Notes: a model not told the origin generated them from the sequence alone. 64,000 bases of DNA from Microbacterium marinum (GCF_014204835.1 NZ_JACHMD010000001.1:868001-932000), one strand, 5' to 3'. Positions 8,806 through 18,342 are shown, counted from the stretch's first letter. Made by a program: numbers and translations.

Positions 8806-10623
8806 ATGCCGGTCCTGGGGGAGCGCATCGCGTCGTCGCGCGCTGTTTCGTCGCGCGCGGGCGGTGCAGCGCGGCTCGTTGCAGCGCGGCTCGGATCGAC
8901 GCGACATGGATCGACGCGGCTCGGGTGGGCGGCCAGATCCTGGTGGGACGCCGTCTGCAGCGGACAGTTCCTCACCCGGTGGAGCGCCCTCGTCTCGCTC
9001 CTCGTCGCCGCACTCCTGAGTGTCCCCACCATCGGCGAACCCTCCGCCGCCAACTACGCCGTCTCCGTCGTCATCGCCGCCCTCGGCTGGATGCCGCTCG
9101 CCGCCGCGCTCGCGCTCGTCGCCGTCCTCGAGCGCCGGCTCACCTCCCGACCCGCCCGCGCGGTCGTCGTGCTCGGCTCGATCGCGGTCGTCGCCGCATC
9201 ACGATCGTTCGTCAACGACCTCGCGAGCCTCGCCCTCATCGGCATCCCCACCATCGGCGCGCCCGGACCTCGCATCGTCACCAACCTGCTCACCGCCTAC
9301 GCCGCGCTCTCGCTCGTCGCCGTCATCACCAGCCAGGTACGAAATCGGCGCGTGACCGTCGACCGTCTCACCGACGCACTCGGCCGTATGCGGGTCGGCG
9401 TCCAGCGGACTCGCGCCTTCGTCGCCACGACCGACACGCTGCTCGGCGACATCGTCTCCGACCTCCGCGCCCGGCGCGATGCGCTGCTGGCGGGCACCGT
9501 CACGTTCGACACCGTCCGCGCGTACTCCGAACGCGTGCGCGCCGCCAGTCACCGCCTCGAGCGGCTCTCCCAGAGCGACCTCGCAGCGCCCCGCGGCGAC
9601 GAACGAATCGATGGCGACGCCGTCGGCCTGCCCACGCCGCCGCTGCTCACCCGCCTCGTCCCCACCCCGTGGCTCAGCGTCGGCCTGATCTACGTCATCG
9701 CTGCGCTCCCGTTCGGCGTCGCCGCCGGCGGCACCACGGTCGGGCTCATCGCCATCGTTGCGACGTGCGCGCTCGACCTCGCCGCGGGCAGCGTCGTGCG
9801 GGTGCTCGACCGGGGGCCGCAGGGACGCGCCCGCGGCATCCGGTTCCTGATCGTCTGGATCGCCGTCGGGTGGGCTGTCATGGCCCTTGCGACGACACTC
9901 CTGCCCGACATCGGCGTGCTCGGTCTGCTGCCGGTGGTCACCCTGCCGGTGCTCGCGGTCATCGTCAGCCTGAGCGTCGACGCCGCCCAGCGCGCCCGCG
10001 CCGAAGAGATGCGCGCGACCGCGGTGCTCACCTCGATCGTGCGCGCGCTCGCCTCGACGACCGCCCGCGCACTCGGTCCGCTGCACCGCGCGGCGGGCGT
10101 GCTCCACGGCGACGTGCAGGGCAGGTGCGTCATCCTCGCGGCGCGGGCAGACGAGCGCGCACCCACCCGCGACGAGCTCAACACCTTCCGCGAGGGCACC
10201 GACCGCGCGTTCGGGGACCTCACCCGCGCCGCCGACGCCGTCGACACCGGCTCGGTCGACACGGCTGGCGAGCTCGAGCGCATGCTCCGCGCGTGGGAGA
10301 GCGTCATCGCCGTCACCACGCGCATCAGCGACGACGCTCGCGCCGCGCTCGCCGCACCCGACGTCATGCACCAGGCGACCGAAGCGGTCAACGAAGCCCT
10401 TCTGAATGCGGTGAAGCACTCCGCCGCAAGGGATGCCGTTGTCGAGATCACTGCGAGCGCAGAGGGTGTTCTGACGCGGGTGTCGTCTGCGGGCAGGCTC
10501 GCGGCCGGGCGGGTGCAGGGCTTCGGATCACGCGCCGGCGGTACCCGGATCGTCCAGGAGGATGACCTTGTGGTCTTCGAGGCGCACATCGCGCGGGACA
10601 GCTCGGCCGCGCCGAACGACTAA
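8806..10623 (+). CDS. Membrane protein with degenerate HisKA_3/HATPase features, paralogue 1
   Basis: 605 residues. Two blocks of hydrophobic helices are separated by a coiled region (FDTVRAYSERVRAASHRLERL). Then comes AAGVLHGDVQGRCVILAAR, resembling the phosphoacceptor box of HisKA_3 kinases but with Gly where an acidic residue usually follows the histidine. An N-box-like VNEALLNAVKHSAARDAV and a glycine-rich GFGSRAGGTRI close the domain. It is paralogous to 11100-12935 along its whole length (shared WWDAV, AASHRLE, VQGRCV and NAVKHS). No response regulator is adjacent. It could be a degenerate sensor or a GHKL ATPase. Confidence 0.75.
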   Translation: MPVLGERIASSRAVSSRAGGAARLVAARLGSTRHGSTRLGWAARSWWDAVCSGQFLTRWSALVSLLVAALLSVPTIGEPSAANYAVSVVIAALGWMPLAAALALVAVLERRLTSRPARAVVVLGSIAVVAASRSFVNDLASLALIGIPTIGAPGPRIVTNLLTAYAALSLVAVITSQVRNRRVTVDRLTDALGRMRVGVQRTRAFVATTDTLLGDIVSDLRARRDALLAGTVTFDTVRAYSERVRAASHRLERLSQSDLAAPRGDERIDGDAVGLPTPPLLTRLVPTPWLSVGLIYVIAALPFGVAAGGTTVGLIAIVATCALDLAAGSVVRVLDRGPQGRARGIRFLIVWIAVGWAVMALATTLLPDIGVLGLLPVVTLPVLAVIVSLSVDAAQRARAEEMRATAVLTSIVRALASTTARALGPLHRAAGVLHGDVQGRCVILAARADERAPTRDELNTFREGTDRAFGDLTRAADAVDTGSVDTAGELERMLRAWESVIAVTTRISDDARAALAAPDVMHQATEAVNEALLNAVKHSAARDAVVEITASAEGVLTRVSSAGRLAAGRVQGFGSRAGGTRIVQEDDLVVFEAHIARDSSAAPND

Positions 10624-10734
10624 CGCACAACCGGCCGTTCCGCTACCCCTTGGTCGGAATCGGGTCGTCTTCATAGCGTGGACGTCATCCGGAGCGCACC
10701 GGCATCCGGACCGATCGACGGAAGGACCAGAACC

Positions 10735-10905
10735 ATGGGACTCGACGACAAGATCAAGAACGCCGCACAGGACCTCACCGGCAAGGCCAAGGAGGGCACC
10801 GGCAAGGCGACCGACAACGAGCGCCTCGAAGCGGAAGGCCAGGGCGACCAGACGGAAGCCAACCTCCGCAAGGCCGGCGAGAACGTGAAGGACGCGTTCA
10901 AGTAA
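10735..10905 (+). CDS. CsbD family stress-response protein
   Basis: 56 residues, acidic and hydrophilic, with the CsbD pattern MGLDDKIKNAAQDLTGKAKE and GDQTEANLRKAGENVKDAFK. CsbD-like proteins are small, abundant and usually controlled by general stress sigma factors; molecular function unknown. GGAAGGA lies upstream at good spacing and a strong terminator follows. It sits between the two kinase-like paralogues on the same strand but has its own terminator. Confidence 0.9.
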   Translation: MGLDDKIKNAAQDLTGKAKEGTGKATDNERLEAEGQGDQTEANLRKAGENVKDAFK

Positions 10906-10921
10906 GCCGCCTCCAGACGAA

Positions 10922-10947
10922 CGCCTCGGTTCCCCGGAACCGGGGCG
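10922..10947 (+). terminator. Terminator after csbD-like gene
   Basis: Inverted repeat CGCCTCGGTTCC / GGAACCGGGGCG with a two-base loop and one mismatch, followed by TTT. Confidence 0.75.
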
Positions 10948-11038
10948 TTTCGCTGTCATCGCAGGGCGCTCAGCCCGCACCTGCAGCGCTCCAGTCAAAC
11001 GCATAGCCCCCCGCCGAGGATTCCGGGCGTGTCGGAGC

Positions 11039-11044
11039 TAGACT
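11039..11044 (+). promoter_or_regulatory. -10 box upstream of kinase-like paralogue 2
   Basis: TAGACT about 55 bases before the start; implies a leader of roughly 49 bases with a GGGGAG ribosome binding site. Confidence 0.4.
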
Positions 11045-11099
11045 GGAACCCGGGACCGGCCCGAACCGATCTCGGCGCAACGGCTCTGGGGAGATCGTG

Positions 11100-12935
11100 A
11101 TGTCACAGCGAGGATCAGCTCTCGCGAAGCGGCGCATCCGTGTCGGCGCGCACGTCTGGTGGGACGCCGTCACCAGCGGTGCCTTCTTCACGCGCTCGTC
11201 GCTGCTCGTTTCGCTCCTCATCGCCATGACGGTGATGGCCCCGTTCCAACACTTCGACGAAGGCGGCGACTACTTCGGCGTGCTGCTGGTCGGCTTCCTC
11301 GGCTGGGCGCTGCTCGCGATCGCCTTGCTCCCCGCGGCATCCGCCGAACGGCGACTGCGCACCCGCCGCGGTCGCGCCTTCGTGGTGCTCTCGGCCGTGG
11401 TGGTCGCCGCGATCGTGCGGCCGTTCATCAACGAAGTGCTGTTCGTCGTCTTCTTCGGCGTCACCCCGATCATCGACGACTGGCCGAGCCGCGTCGTCTC
11501 GAACGTCGTCGTCTGGGTCGCCGGCCTGTCGATCATCGCGATGACCGTGCGCTCCATCGAGCTCACCCGCGGCACCCGCGCCCGCCTGGGCCAGGCCGTC
11601 GCCACTCTCACCCACGGCCGCCAGCGACTCGCCCGGTTCGAGAACGACAACCGCGCCGTGCTCGAGGAGATGATCGGCGACCTGCGCATCGAACGCGAAA
11701 AGATGCTCGCCGGCACGATCGACTTCGCCGCCGTCCGCGAGTACTCCGAGACGGTCCGCGCGGCCAGCCACCGACTCGAAGAGCGCGCGCAGCTCAACCT
11801 CCGGCTCGTGGATGCCGAACAGCCCCCGCCCGCAGAAGACACGGTTGAGGTCTCGGCGCTCACCATGCTCCGGCCGCCGCCGTACCTGCTTGTCGGCATC
11901 GTCTTCCTCGCCGGCGCCCTCCCGTACGCCCACGGTATGGGCGGCTTCGACACCGCGCTCGCCGCGCTGCTGGTCGGCCTGCCCATCACCCTCGCCGCCG
12001 ACATCGTCAGTCGGCTCCTCGGCCGGGGCCGCAGCGCCAGTGCGCGAGGCGCCGCGATCCTCGCGACCTGGTTCGTGGCCGGGGTGCTCATGACGGTGCT
12101 CGCGCACGTGCTCGTGCCGGGGGATGACCCCTCGAAACTCGTCCCGATCATCTCCCTGCCCCTCGTCGCCGTTGCGCTCGCCGCCTGCACCGATGCCATC
12201 GCGCGCGCGGCGATCACCTCACGTCGCCTCGAAGCGGTGCTCGCCCTCGTCGCGCGCACCCTCACGACAAAGACCGCCGAAGCGCGGCGTCCGCTCCGCA
12301 ACGCCGCGCACGTCCTGCACGGGCGCGTGCAGGGACGCTGTGTGCTGCTCGCCGCCTATGCCGACGAGTGGGAGCTCAGCGACGAGCAGATCGACACGTT
12401 CCGATCAGAACTCGACGAGGCATTCGAGTCCGTCCTGTGGTTCGAGGCCGAGACCGACTCGCTCGGCCGCGAGGGACTCGTGCAGTCCAACCACGAGGAC
12501 GTTTCGGAACTCGTCGCCACCTGGAGCTCCGTCCTCGACGTCTCGAGCGAGATCTCCGAGGCTGCCGCCGTCGAGCTCGGAGACCCCGCCATCTCGCGGC
12601 GCGTGGCCACCGTCATCAACGAAGGCTTCGTCAACGCGGTGAAGCACTCCGAGGCGAAAGAGGTGTGGCTCTCGATCGGCGTCGAAGACGGGGCACTGCT
12701 CGTGCGCACCTGGTCGATCGGCGTCATCGAGAAGGCCCCGCTCGAACCCGGCTCCGCCTCGCGCGGCATCGGCGCGCTCGGCGACGGCGCACGCATCTTC
12801 CAGCGCGGCGACGAAGTCGTCCTCGAAGTGCCGGTTCCGCTGTCGACCGGCCTCACCGCACCCGTGCGTACCCTCGCCCCACGCCGTGGCTCGGGACTGT
12901 TCCGCAAGGCCTCACCGCACTCGCACGCCGGATAG
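11100..12935 (+). CDS. Membrane protein with degenerate HisKA_3/HATPase features, paralogue 2
   Basis: 611 residues from ATG 11100; GGGGAG seven bases upstream supports it over the adjacent GTG. It has the same architecture as 8806-10623: N-terminal WWDAVTSGAFFTR, about four membrane helices, a coiled stretch (VREYSETVRAASHRLEERA) and a second hydrophobic block. Then follow AAHVLHGRVQGRCVLLAAY, the N-box-like INEGFVNAVKHSEAKEV and a glycine-rich SRGIGALGDGARI. The residue after the putative phosphoacceptor His is again Gly. The conserved departure in both copies suggests a divergent family rather than random decay. No partner regulator is adjacent. Confidence 0.75.
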   Translation: MSQRGSALAKRRIRVGAHVWWDAVTSGAFFTRSSLLVSLLIAMTVMAPFQHFDEGGDYFGVLLVGFLGWALLAIALLPAASAERRLRTRRGRAFVVLSAVVVAAIVRPFINEVLFVVFFGVTPIIDDWPSRVVSNVVVWVAGLSIIAMTVRSIELTRGTRARLGQAVATLTHGRQRLARFENDNRAVLEEMIGDLRIEREKMLAGTIDFAAVREYSETVRAASHRLEERAQLNLRLVDAEQPPPAEDTVEVSALTMLRPPPYLLVGIVFLAGALPYAHGMGGFDTALAALLVGLPITLAADIVSRLLGRGRSASARGAAILATWFVAGVLMTVLAHVLVPGDDPSKLVPIISLPLVAVALAACTDAIARAAITSRRLEAVLALVARTLTTKTAEARRPLRNAAHVLHGRVQGRCVLLAAYADEWELSDEQIDTFRSELDEAFESVLWFEAETDSLGREGLVQSNHEDVSELVATWSSVLDVSSEISEAAAVELGDPAISRRVATVINEGFVNAVKHSEAKEVWLSIGVEDGALLVRTWSIGVIEKAPLEPGSASRGIGALGDGARIFQRGDEVVLEVPVPLSTGLTAPVRTLAPRRGSGLFRKASPHSHAG

Positions 12936-12968
12936 CGGCGCGACGCGCGCGGCGCGGCATCCGCTCGA

Positions 12969-13142
12969 TCAGTGCGTGAGCAGGGATGCCGCCGGCTCGA
13001 ACTCATGCGTCAGGGCGGCGATGCAGAGCGCGGCGACGGCGATCGCCACCACCCCTACGAGGGCGTATGCCCACCAGCGCACGCCGGGCGCCTTCGGAAC
13101 CGGACTGCGACGTGAACGCGTGCGCGACGAACGAGCGGCCAT
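12969..13142 (-). CDS. Small single-pass membrane protein, unknown
   Basis: 57 residues starting at ATG 13142, preceded by GGGGAG. The N-terminus is very basic (SSRTRSRRSPVPK), followed by one membrane helix (WWAYALVGVVAIAVAALCIAA) and a short tail. The positive-inside rule puts the basic N-terminus in the cytoplasm. It converges on kinase-like paralogue 2 and diverges from the first giant surface protein gene. No homologue recognised. Confidence 0.6.
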   Translation of the reverse strand: MAARSSRTRSRRSPVPKAPGVRWWAYALVGVVAIAVAALCIAALTHEFEPAASLLTH

Positions 13143-13263
13143 GGTGATCTCCCCACGAGTCAGCGCCGGGCTCTGGCGCTGAGATCCCCTCCCAGGTGGC
13201 GTCGATGCCGGGGATCTGCGGACACAGTAGCGCTCCCCGCGGGCTCGCAGAAGGCGTTCGCGG

Positions 13264-13358
13264 CAACGTTGCGTTAAATCTGTTGACGCGCGGTCAACGG
13301 CCGTCGCGGCGGCGTGTGACCGCGGAGTGGCGCTCGAGGCGTTGCGTCTGCCATGCTC
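13264..13358 (+). promoter_or_regulatory. Conserved upstream block, copy 1
   Basis: 95 bases matching 18241-18335 at 87 positions, lying the same way before each giant surface protein gene. It contains a perfect inverted repeat GTTGAC-GCGCG-GTCAAC (13282-13298), a candidate operator overlapping a TTGAC -35-like sequence. Confidence 0.65.
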
Positions 13359-13364
13359 ATCGAA

Positions 13365-13408
13365 GGCTCCTGGGGACGGAGCCATGGGGACTCGGGCGTC
13401 GGCGCCCG
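13365..13408 (+). promoter_or_regulatory. Structured mRNA leader, two hairpins (copy 1)
   Basis: Hairpin a: GGCTCC / GGAGCC with loop TGGGGAC. Hairpin b: CGGGCG / CGCCCG with loop TCGG. The GGGGGAG ribosome binding site follows. The same two-hairpin layout, with different paired bases, precedes the second surface gene. Confidence 0.5.
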
Positions 13409-13427
13409 AAAACTGGGGGAGCGCATG

Positions 13428-16400
13428 ATGCGTGCACGTCGATCTGTCTACTTGCGCGGTCTCGCCGCGCTCGCCATCTGGTCGGTCGCAGTGACCGGCG
13501 CCGTCCTGGCGCCGCAGGCCGCCGTGGCCGAAACGCCGACGCCGGACGTCTCCGCGCAGACGGTCACCGTCGGGGAGGACGGCAGCGTCGTCGTCGACGC
13601 GACGACAGGCGCCGCGGACATCGACAACAGCGCCGCGCCCGACGCGACCATCGAGGAGACCGTGCCCGGTGAGGGAGACGGCGACCCGGTGGCCTCCGAC
13701 GAGGACCCCTCTGCTCCGTCGGTCGACGCGCCGGAGTCGCCGTCGACACCGCCCGCGAACGAAGACGACGCCACGCCGGACGAGGTCGTGGTGGTCGAGG
13801 AGCCGCGTGGCGACGACGCACCTCAGCGCGCCGGACCGCAGGTCGCGGGCGAGACAGGAATCTCCGGCACCGTCACCGACACCAGCGGCGCCCCCATCGA
13901 GGGCGCAGAAGTGTTGCTGTACCCCGGCAGCGAGAATGACGGGTACTACACCTCCGCCTACACCGAGGACGACGGCAGCTACCGCATCGATTGGCTGGAG
14001 CCGGGCTCGTACACGGTCCTCGTCATCGCTCCCGACGGCGTCAACCTTCAGCGCACCTGGTTCGGCGGCGTGACCGGGCAGGCGGATGCCGAGACAATCG
14101 AACTCGCCGACGGTGCGCACCGCAGTGGCATCGACGTGACCCTCACCGCCGGCGCCCGCATCTCCGGAACGGTGAAGACGGACAAGGGCGCGGCCGTGGC
14201 CGGCGCGGACGTCCGCGTCTACGAGTGGCGAGAGAGCTCTGACGGTCCCCGCTGGGAGTGGGTCGATTCCGTTTCGTCGGGCGCGAGCGGTGCATTCGAC
14301 TTCGTTGGGCTGCCCGGCGGCACCTACGCCGTCGAAGTGACGCCCCTCGACGAACAGAACCTGATCGGCGAGTGGTGGCGCGATGCGGCGACCCCGGACG
14401 CTGCCGAACCGATCGTGCTGGGCGACGGTGACTCGGCGACGGACATCCACATGAAGGTCGCGCTGGGAGCGCGGCTCTCCGGCAAGGTGACCGACACCAA
14501 GAACGCTCCCGTCGCGAACGCGAGTGTCGAGGTCTACCGCTACATCCCTGAGCAAGAGTGGTGGGACTGGGAGAAGCAGGTCACTACGGCGGCGGACGGC
14601 ACGTTCACCGTGCGGTCGCTGCCCGCCGGAACGTACACGCTTCGTTTCCGCGCACCCACGGGCGTCAACCTCGTTCCGCAGTACTGGGGTGGTTCGCAGA
14701 CGCAGTCGGATGCGACGCCGATCGAGGTCGGCGCGGGCGGCACGGTCACCAACCTGTCAGTGAAGCTGCAGAGCGGCTCGCAGATCACGGGACGGATCCT
14801 CACCGCCGGTGGCGCTGCCATCAGCGGGTCTGTCGACGTCTACAAGGTGGTCACCGAAGACGACTGGTCATACAACAACTGGGTGGACATCGTCAGCACC
14901 GACAACACCGGTGCGTACAAGGTCGTCGGCCTCCCCGCCGGCGACTACAAACTGCAGTTTTCCTCCGATGAAGACGGGTACGCGACGGAGTGGTGGGATG
15001 ACGAGGCTCTGGAACGCAACGCGGACATCATCACCCTCGCCAGTGGGGCGACCCGAACCGGCGTCACCGCGCGGCTGAGTGCGGCGGCCTCGATCTCGGG
15101 CACCGTTCTCGACGCCGAAGGGAACCCGCTCGAATGGGCGAGCGTCAACGTCTATCTCGTGACGCCGGAAGGACGCGAGCAGATCGTATCGGGCTCCACC
15201 CGCGAAGACGGCACCTACACCGTCGGGCGACTGCCCGCGGGGACGTACGCCGTCGAGGTCCCGAAGCCATGGGACTCCGACGCGCTGGGCGAATGGTGGT
15301 CAGACAAGCCCACGTTCGAGACCGCCGACCGAATTACCCTGGCCGCAGGGGCGGCTCGGACGAAGGTCGACTTCACGCTGTCGACCGGCGCCAGCATCTC
15401 CGGCCGCATCACTGACGACGAGGGCGCTCCCGTCTCGTTGGCCCAGGTCACCCTGTACCGGTGGTCCGTGGACGTCGAGAACGACAGTTCGTACTGGGAC
15501 AGCATCGAGTGGGGTGAGGCCGACGATGACGGTCGTTACGCCTTCCGCGGGCTCGAGCGTGGGACCTACACCGTTCAGTTCCGCGCACCTGAGGGCGGCA
15601 ACCTCCTGAGCGAATATTGGAACGACGTCGCGCAGAATGACGACGCCACGGCGATCGACGTCGATCGCGGCGATGCCATCACCGACATCGACGCGGTCCT
15701 CTCCACCGGCGGATCCATCACCGGCCGGGTGACCGGCACCGACGATGCGCCGATCGCCGACATCGAGGTGTGGGTCAGCGAATACGACGGAGGCGAATCC
15801 AGCCGCTCCGTCATCACCGCGGATGACGGGAGCTGGGCGGTCAACGGCCTCACGCCCGGCACCTACCGCGTGTACTTCGACGCGCCGGCATCCACCTCCC
15901 TCATCGACGAGTGGTGGGATGACGCCCGCGAATACAGCGACGCAACGTCGATCGTCGTCGAGGCCGGGGCCGCGGTCACCGGCATCGACGCTGCGCTCGC
16001 CGTCGGTGGATCGATCAGCGGGACCGTCCGCTCAGCTTCGGGCGTCGTCGCGGGCGTTCAGGTCGAGGTGAGCGCCAAGACCGCCGACGGGTTCCTCGAC
16101 TACCGCGGCAGCACCCTGACTGACGGCACCGGTCGATACACCTTCGGCGGTCTCGAGCCCGGCAACTACGTCGTCTCCTTCACCACCGACTCCTCCGACA
16201 ACCTCGTTCCCGAGTGGTGGAACAACGTGACCCGGAGCGCCGACGCCACCGCGATCGCCATCACCGGAGCCACTGCGCGCACCGGCATCGACGCGACCCT
16301 CGCTAAGGGCGCGACGCTTTCCGGAATCGTAACCGGTCCCGACGGCAAACCCGTTCGAGACGTGTGGATCAACCTCGAGACGTCCGACGGCAAGTGGACG

Positions 16401-17996
16401 CGCTTGAGCGCAGCTCAGACCGGCACCGACGGAAAGTGGGCGGCGCGCGGCCTGCCTGCAGGGACGTACCTGGTGTCGTTCGAGACGGCCTGGGAGAGCC
16501 CGCTGATCGGCGAGTGGTGGAACGACACGCTCGATCGTGCGAAAGCCGCCCCGATCAAGGTCGCCGCCGGCGCGACCATCTCGACGGTGAACGCCAAACT
16601 CGCGAAGGGCGCCTCCCTCTCGGGCACGGTGACCTCCGCGTCCGGACCGTTGAAGACGGCACGCGTGATGACGTACCGGAAGACCGCCGACGGATGGACG
16701 TACGGGAAGGACACGGTCACCGATGCACAGGGTCGCTACCTGATCGAGGGTCTGCTGCCTGGGACGTACGCGGTCCGCTTCGACGGGCCGGACGGTCAGA
16801 ACCTGGTGCGGGAGTGGTGGAACGACAAGCCCACTCGCGCCGCCGCCGACACGATCAGCCTGACTGGTGCGACCGCCAAGACGAAGGTCGACGCGAAGCT
16901 CTCCACGGGCGCGACCATCTCCGGCACGGTGACCGCGCCTGCGGGTACGAGCCTCGGCTGGGCGTCCGTTTCCGCGCTGCGGAAACTGAGCAGCGGATGG
17001 GAGCAGGTCGGCTACGGGTACGTGGAGGAAAACGGCTCGTATTCCATCGCCGGGCTCGGTGCCGGCACGTACACGCTCAAATTCCAGGGCGGCGTGCCGT
17101 CGTATACCTCCGAGTGGTGGAAGGACAAGATCACCGAGGCGACGGCTACGACCTTCACGGTCACGGCGGGGAAGGCGCACACCGGCTTCGACGCCACCCT
17201 CGCCACGCCGATCGCCGCGTCTCGTCCCTCGCTCACCGGCACTCTGAAAGTCGGTTCGCCTCTCAAGATCACCCCCGGGACGTGGCAGAAGGGTGCGGCG
17301 CTCACCTATCGCTGGTGGGTGAACGGCGAGCTCGTCCCGGGCGCCACCTCAGCCACCTACACTCCCGCCGGAACCTCCGCCGGCAAGTGGATCGCCGGCG
17401 AGGTCACCGGCTCGCTTGCAGGCTACGGGACCGTCAACTGGTTCACGACTGAGCGCGGACCCATAGCCAACGGCACGCTGACCGCCCCGACCCCGACGAT
17501 CAGCGGAACGCCGGTCATCGGCTCCACGCTCACCGCGAAGGCGGGGACGTGGACGAAGGGAACGAAGCTCGCGTACCAGTGGTTCGCGAAGGGCAAGGCG
17601 ATCTCGGGTGCGACGAAGTCGACCTACAAGGTCACCTCGGGTGTGGCCGACAAGACCATCACGGTCCGCGTCACCGGATCGCTCACCGGATACACCACGG
17701 CGTCGAAGACGTCGAAGGCGACCGCCGCCGTGTTGAAGACGGCGACGCCGAAGATCAGCGGCACGGCCAAGGTCGGATCAACGCTCACCGCGAAGCCCGG
17801 CACCTGGACGAGCAAGACGACCTTCGCGTACCAGTGGTATGCGAACGGCAAGGCGATCTCGAAGGCGACGAAGGTCACCTACAAGATCCCGAAGTCGCTG
17901 GCCGGCAAGAAGATCACGGTCAAGGTCACCGGAAAGAAGTCCGGCTACGCCTCGGCGGCGAAGACTTCGGCGGCAACAGGTTCCATCAAGCGCTGA
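13428..17996 (+). CDS. Giant secreted cell-surface repeat protein 1
   Basis: 1522 residues. A signal peptide (AVLAPQAAVAE cleavage region) and an acidic Asp/Glu/Pro linker come first. Eleven repeats of 90-100 residues follow (about 144-1260), each shaped like a carboxypeptidase-regulatory/Cna-B beta sandwich. They open with SISGTV-type strands, pass through PAGTYTL, carry EWW(N/D)D and close with GIDATLAKGA-like sequence. Three Ig-like modules finish the protein (TLTAKPGTWT, FAYQWYANGK). There is no LPXTG or C-terminal helix; the basic end KKSGYASAAKTSAATGSIKR may bind the wall electrostatically. ATG 13428 is chosen by alignment with its paralogue (MRARR). Probably an adhesin or stalk. Confidence 0.88.
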   Translation: MRARRSVYLRGLAALAIWSVAVTGAVLAPQAAVAETPTPDVSAQTVTVGEDGSVVVDATTGAADIDNSAAPDATIEETVPGEGDGDPVASDEDPSAPSVDAPESPSTPPANEDDATPDEVVVVEEPRGDDAPQRAGPQVAGETGISGTVTDTSGAPIEGAEVLLYPGSENDGYYTSAYTEDDGSYRIDWLEPGSYTVLVIAPDGVNLQRTWFGGVTGQADAETIELADGAHRSGIDVTLTAGARISGTVKTDKGAAVAGADVRVYEWRESSDGPRWEWVDSVSSGASGAFDFVGLPGGTYAVEVTPLDEQNLIGEWWRDAATPDAAEPIVLGDGDSATDIHMKVALGARLSGKVTDTKNAPVANASVEVYRYIPEQEWWDWEKQVTTAADGTFTVRSLPAGTYTLRFRAPTGVNLVPQYWGGSQTQSDATPIEVGAGGTVTNLSVKLQSGSQITGRILTAGGAAISGSVDVYKVVTEDDWSYNNWVDIVSTDNTGAYKVVGLPAGDYKLQFSSDEDGYATEWWDDEALERNADIITLASGATRTGVTARLSAAASISGTVLDAEGNPLEWASVNVYLVTPEGREQIVSGSTREDGTYTVGRLPAGTYAVEVPKPWDSDALGEWWSDKPTFETADRITLAAGAARTKVDFTLSTGASISGRITDDEGAPVSLAQVTLYRWSVDVENDSSYWDSIEWGEADDDGRYAFRGLERGTYTVQFRAPEGGNLLSEYWNDVAQNDDATAIDVDRGDAITDIDAVLSTGGSITGRVTGTDDAPIADIEVWVSEYDGGESSRSVITADDGSWAVNGLTPGTYRVYFDAPASTSLIDEWWDDAREYSDATSIVVEAGAAVTGIDAALAVGGSISGTVRSASGVVAGVQVEVSAKTADGFLDYRGSTLTDGTGRYTFGGLEPGNYVVSFTTDSSDNLVPEWWNNVTRSADATAIAITGATARTGIDATLAKGATLSGIVTGPDGKPVRDVWINLETSDGKWTRLSAAQTGTDGKWAARGLPAGTYLVSFETAWESPLIGEWWNDTLDRAKAAPIKVAAGATISTVNAKLAKGASLSGTVTSASGPLKTARVMTYRKTADGWTYGKDTVTDAQGRYLIEGLLPGTYAVRFDGPDGQNLVREWWNDKPTRAAADTISLTGATAKTKVDAKLSTGATISGTVTAPAGTSLGWASVSALRKLSSGWEQVGYGYVEENGSYSIAGLGAGTYTLKFQGGVPSYTSEWWKDKITEATATTFTVTAGKAHTGFDATLATPIAASRPSLTGTLKVGSPLKITPGTWQKGAALTYRWWVNGELVPGATSATYTPAGTSAGKWIAGEVTGSLAGYGTVNWFTTERGPIANGTLTAPTPTISGTPVIGSTLTAKAGTWTKGTKLAYQWFAKGKAISGATKSTYKVTSGVADKTITVRVTGSLTGYTTASKTSKATAAVLKTATPKISGTAKVGSTLTAKPGTWTSKTTFAYQWYANGKAISKATKVTYKIPKSLAGKKITVKVTGKKSGYASAAKTSAATGSIKR

Positions 17997-18003
17997 CCGA
18001 GAT

Positions 18004-18043
18004 CCCCTGACACCGCAGAAGCCCCCATCTCCGGTGTCAGGGG
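18004..18043. terminator. Terminator after surface protein 1
   Basis: Twelve-base perfect stem CCCCTGACACCG / CGGTGTCAGGGG. The same hairpin follows surface protein 2 at 24357-24396. Confidence 0.7.
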
Positions 18044-18115
18044 GTCAGCACAGGAGGCCGCGTCACACCGTCGGCGCACTCCAGCTGAGCGACTCGATGT
18101 CGGAACTGTCCGGGC

Positions 18116-18228
18116 TCAGCTCGCGGCGAGCGACAGCTTCGGCGGGTTCGGACCCTTCGGGGCCTTCACGATCACGCCGACATCGACGCGCCCGCCGGGA
18201 GTCAGGTTGCGAGGTGATGGTCATCGTC
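18116..18228 (-). pseudogene. Remnant of the GH5 cellulase 3' end
   Basis: 18116-18209 closely matches 24467-24560, the last codons and stop of the cellulase gene. At 18210 the match jumps: 19 bases (18210-18228) are identical to 24755-24773, also inside the cellulase gene. So this is a copy of the cellulase 3' end carrying a 194-base internal deletion, followed directly by the duplicated promoter of surface protein 2. It is a scar of tandem duplication and cannot encode a protein. Confidence 0.8.
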
Positions 18229-18240
18229 CGCCGTTCGGCG

Positions 18241-18335
18241 CAACCTTGCGTTGAATCCGTTGACGCGCGGTCAACGGCGGTCGCGGTGCCGTGTGACCGC
18301 GGAGTGGCGCTGGACGCGTTGCGTCTGCCATGCTC
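18241..18335 (+). promoter_or_regulatory. Conserved upstream block, copy 2
   Basis: Second copy of the 95-base block (8 differences from 13264-13358). The GTTGAC-GCGCG-GTCAAC inverted repeat (18259-18275) is unchanged. Confidence 0.65.
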
Positions 18336-18342
18336 AGTCTCA

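Noticed and set aside
13365-13427. Known riboswitch (ydaO/c-di-AMP or c-di-GMP type) before surface gene 1
   Set aside because: The core sequences of those families could not be matched by eye; kept only as an unnamed structured leader.
16032-17180. Minus-strand frame of 382 codons inside surface gene 1
   Set aside because: Periodic Arg/Gly-rich shadow of the repeat units.
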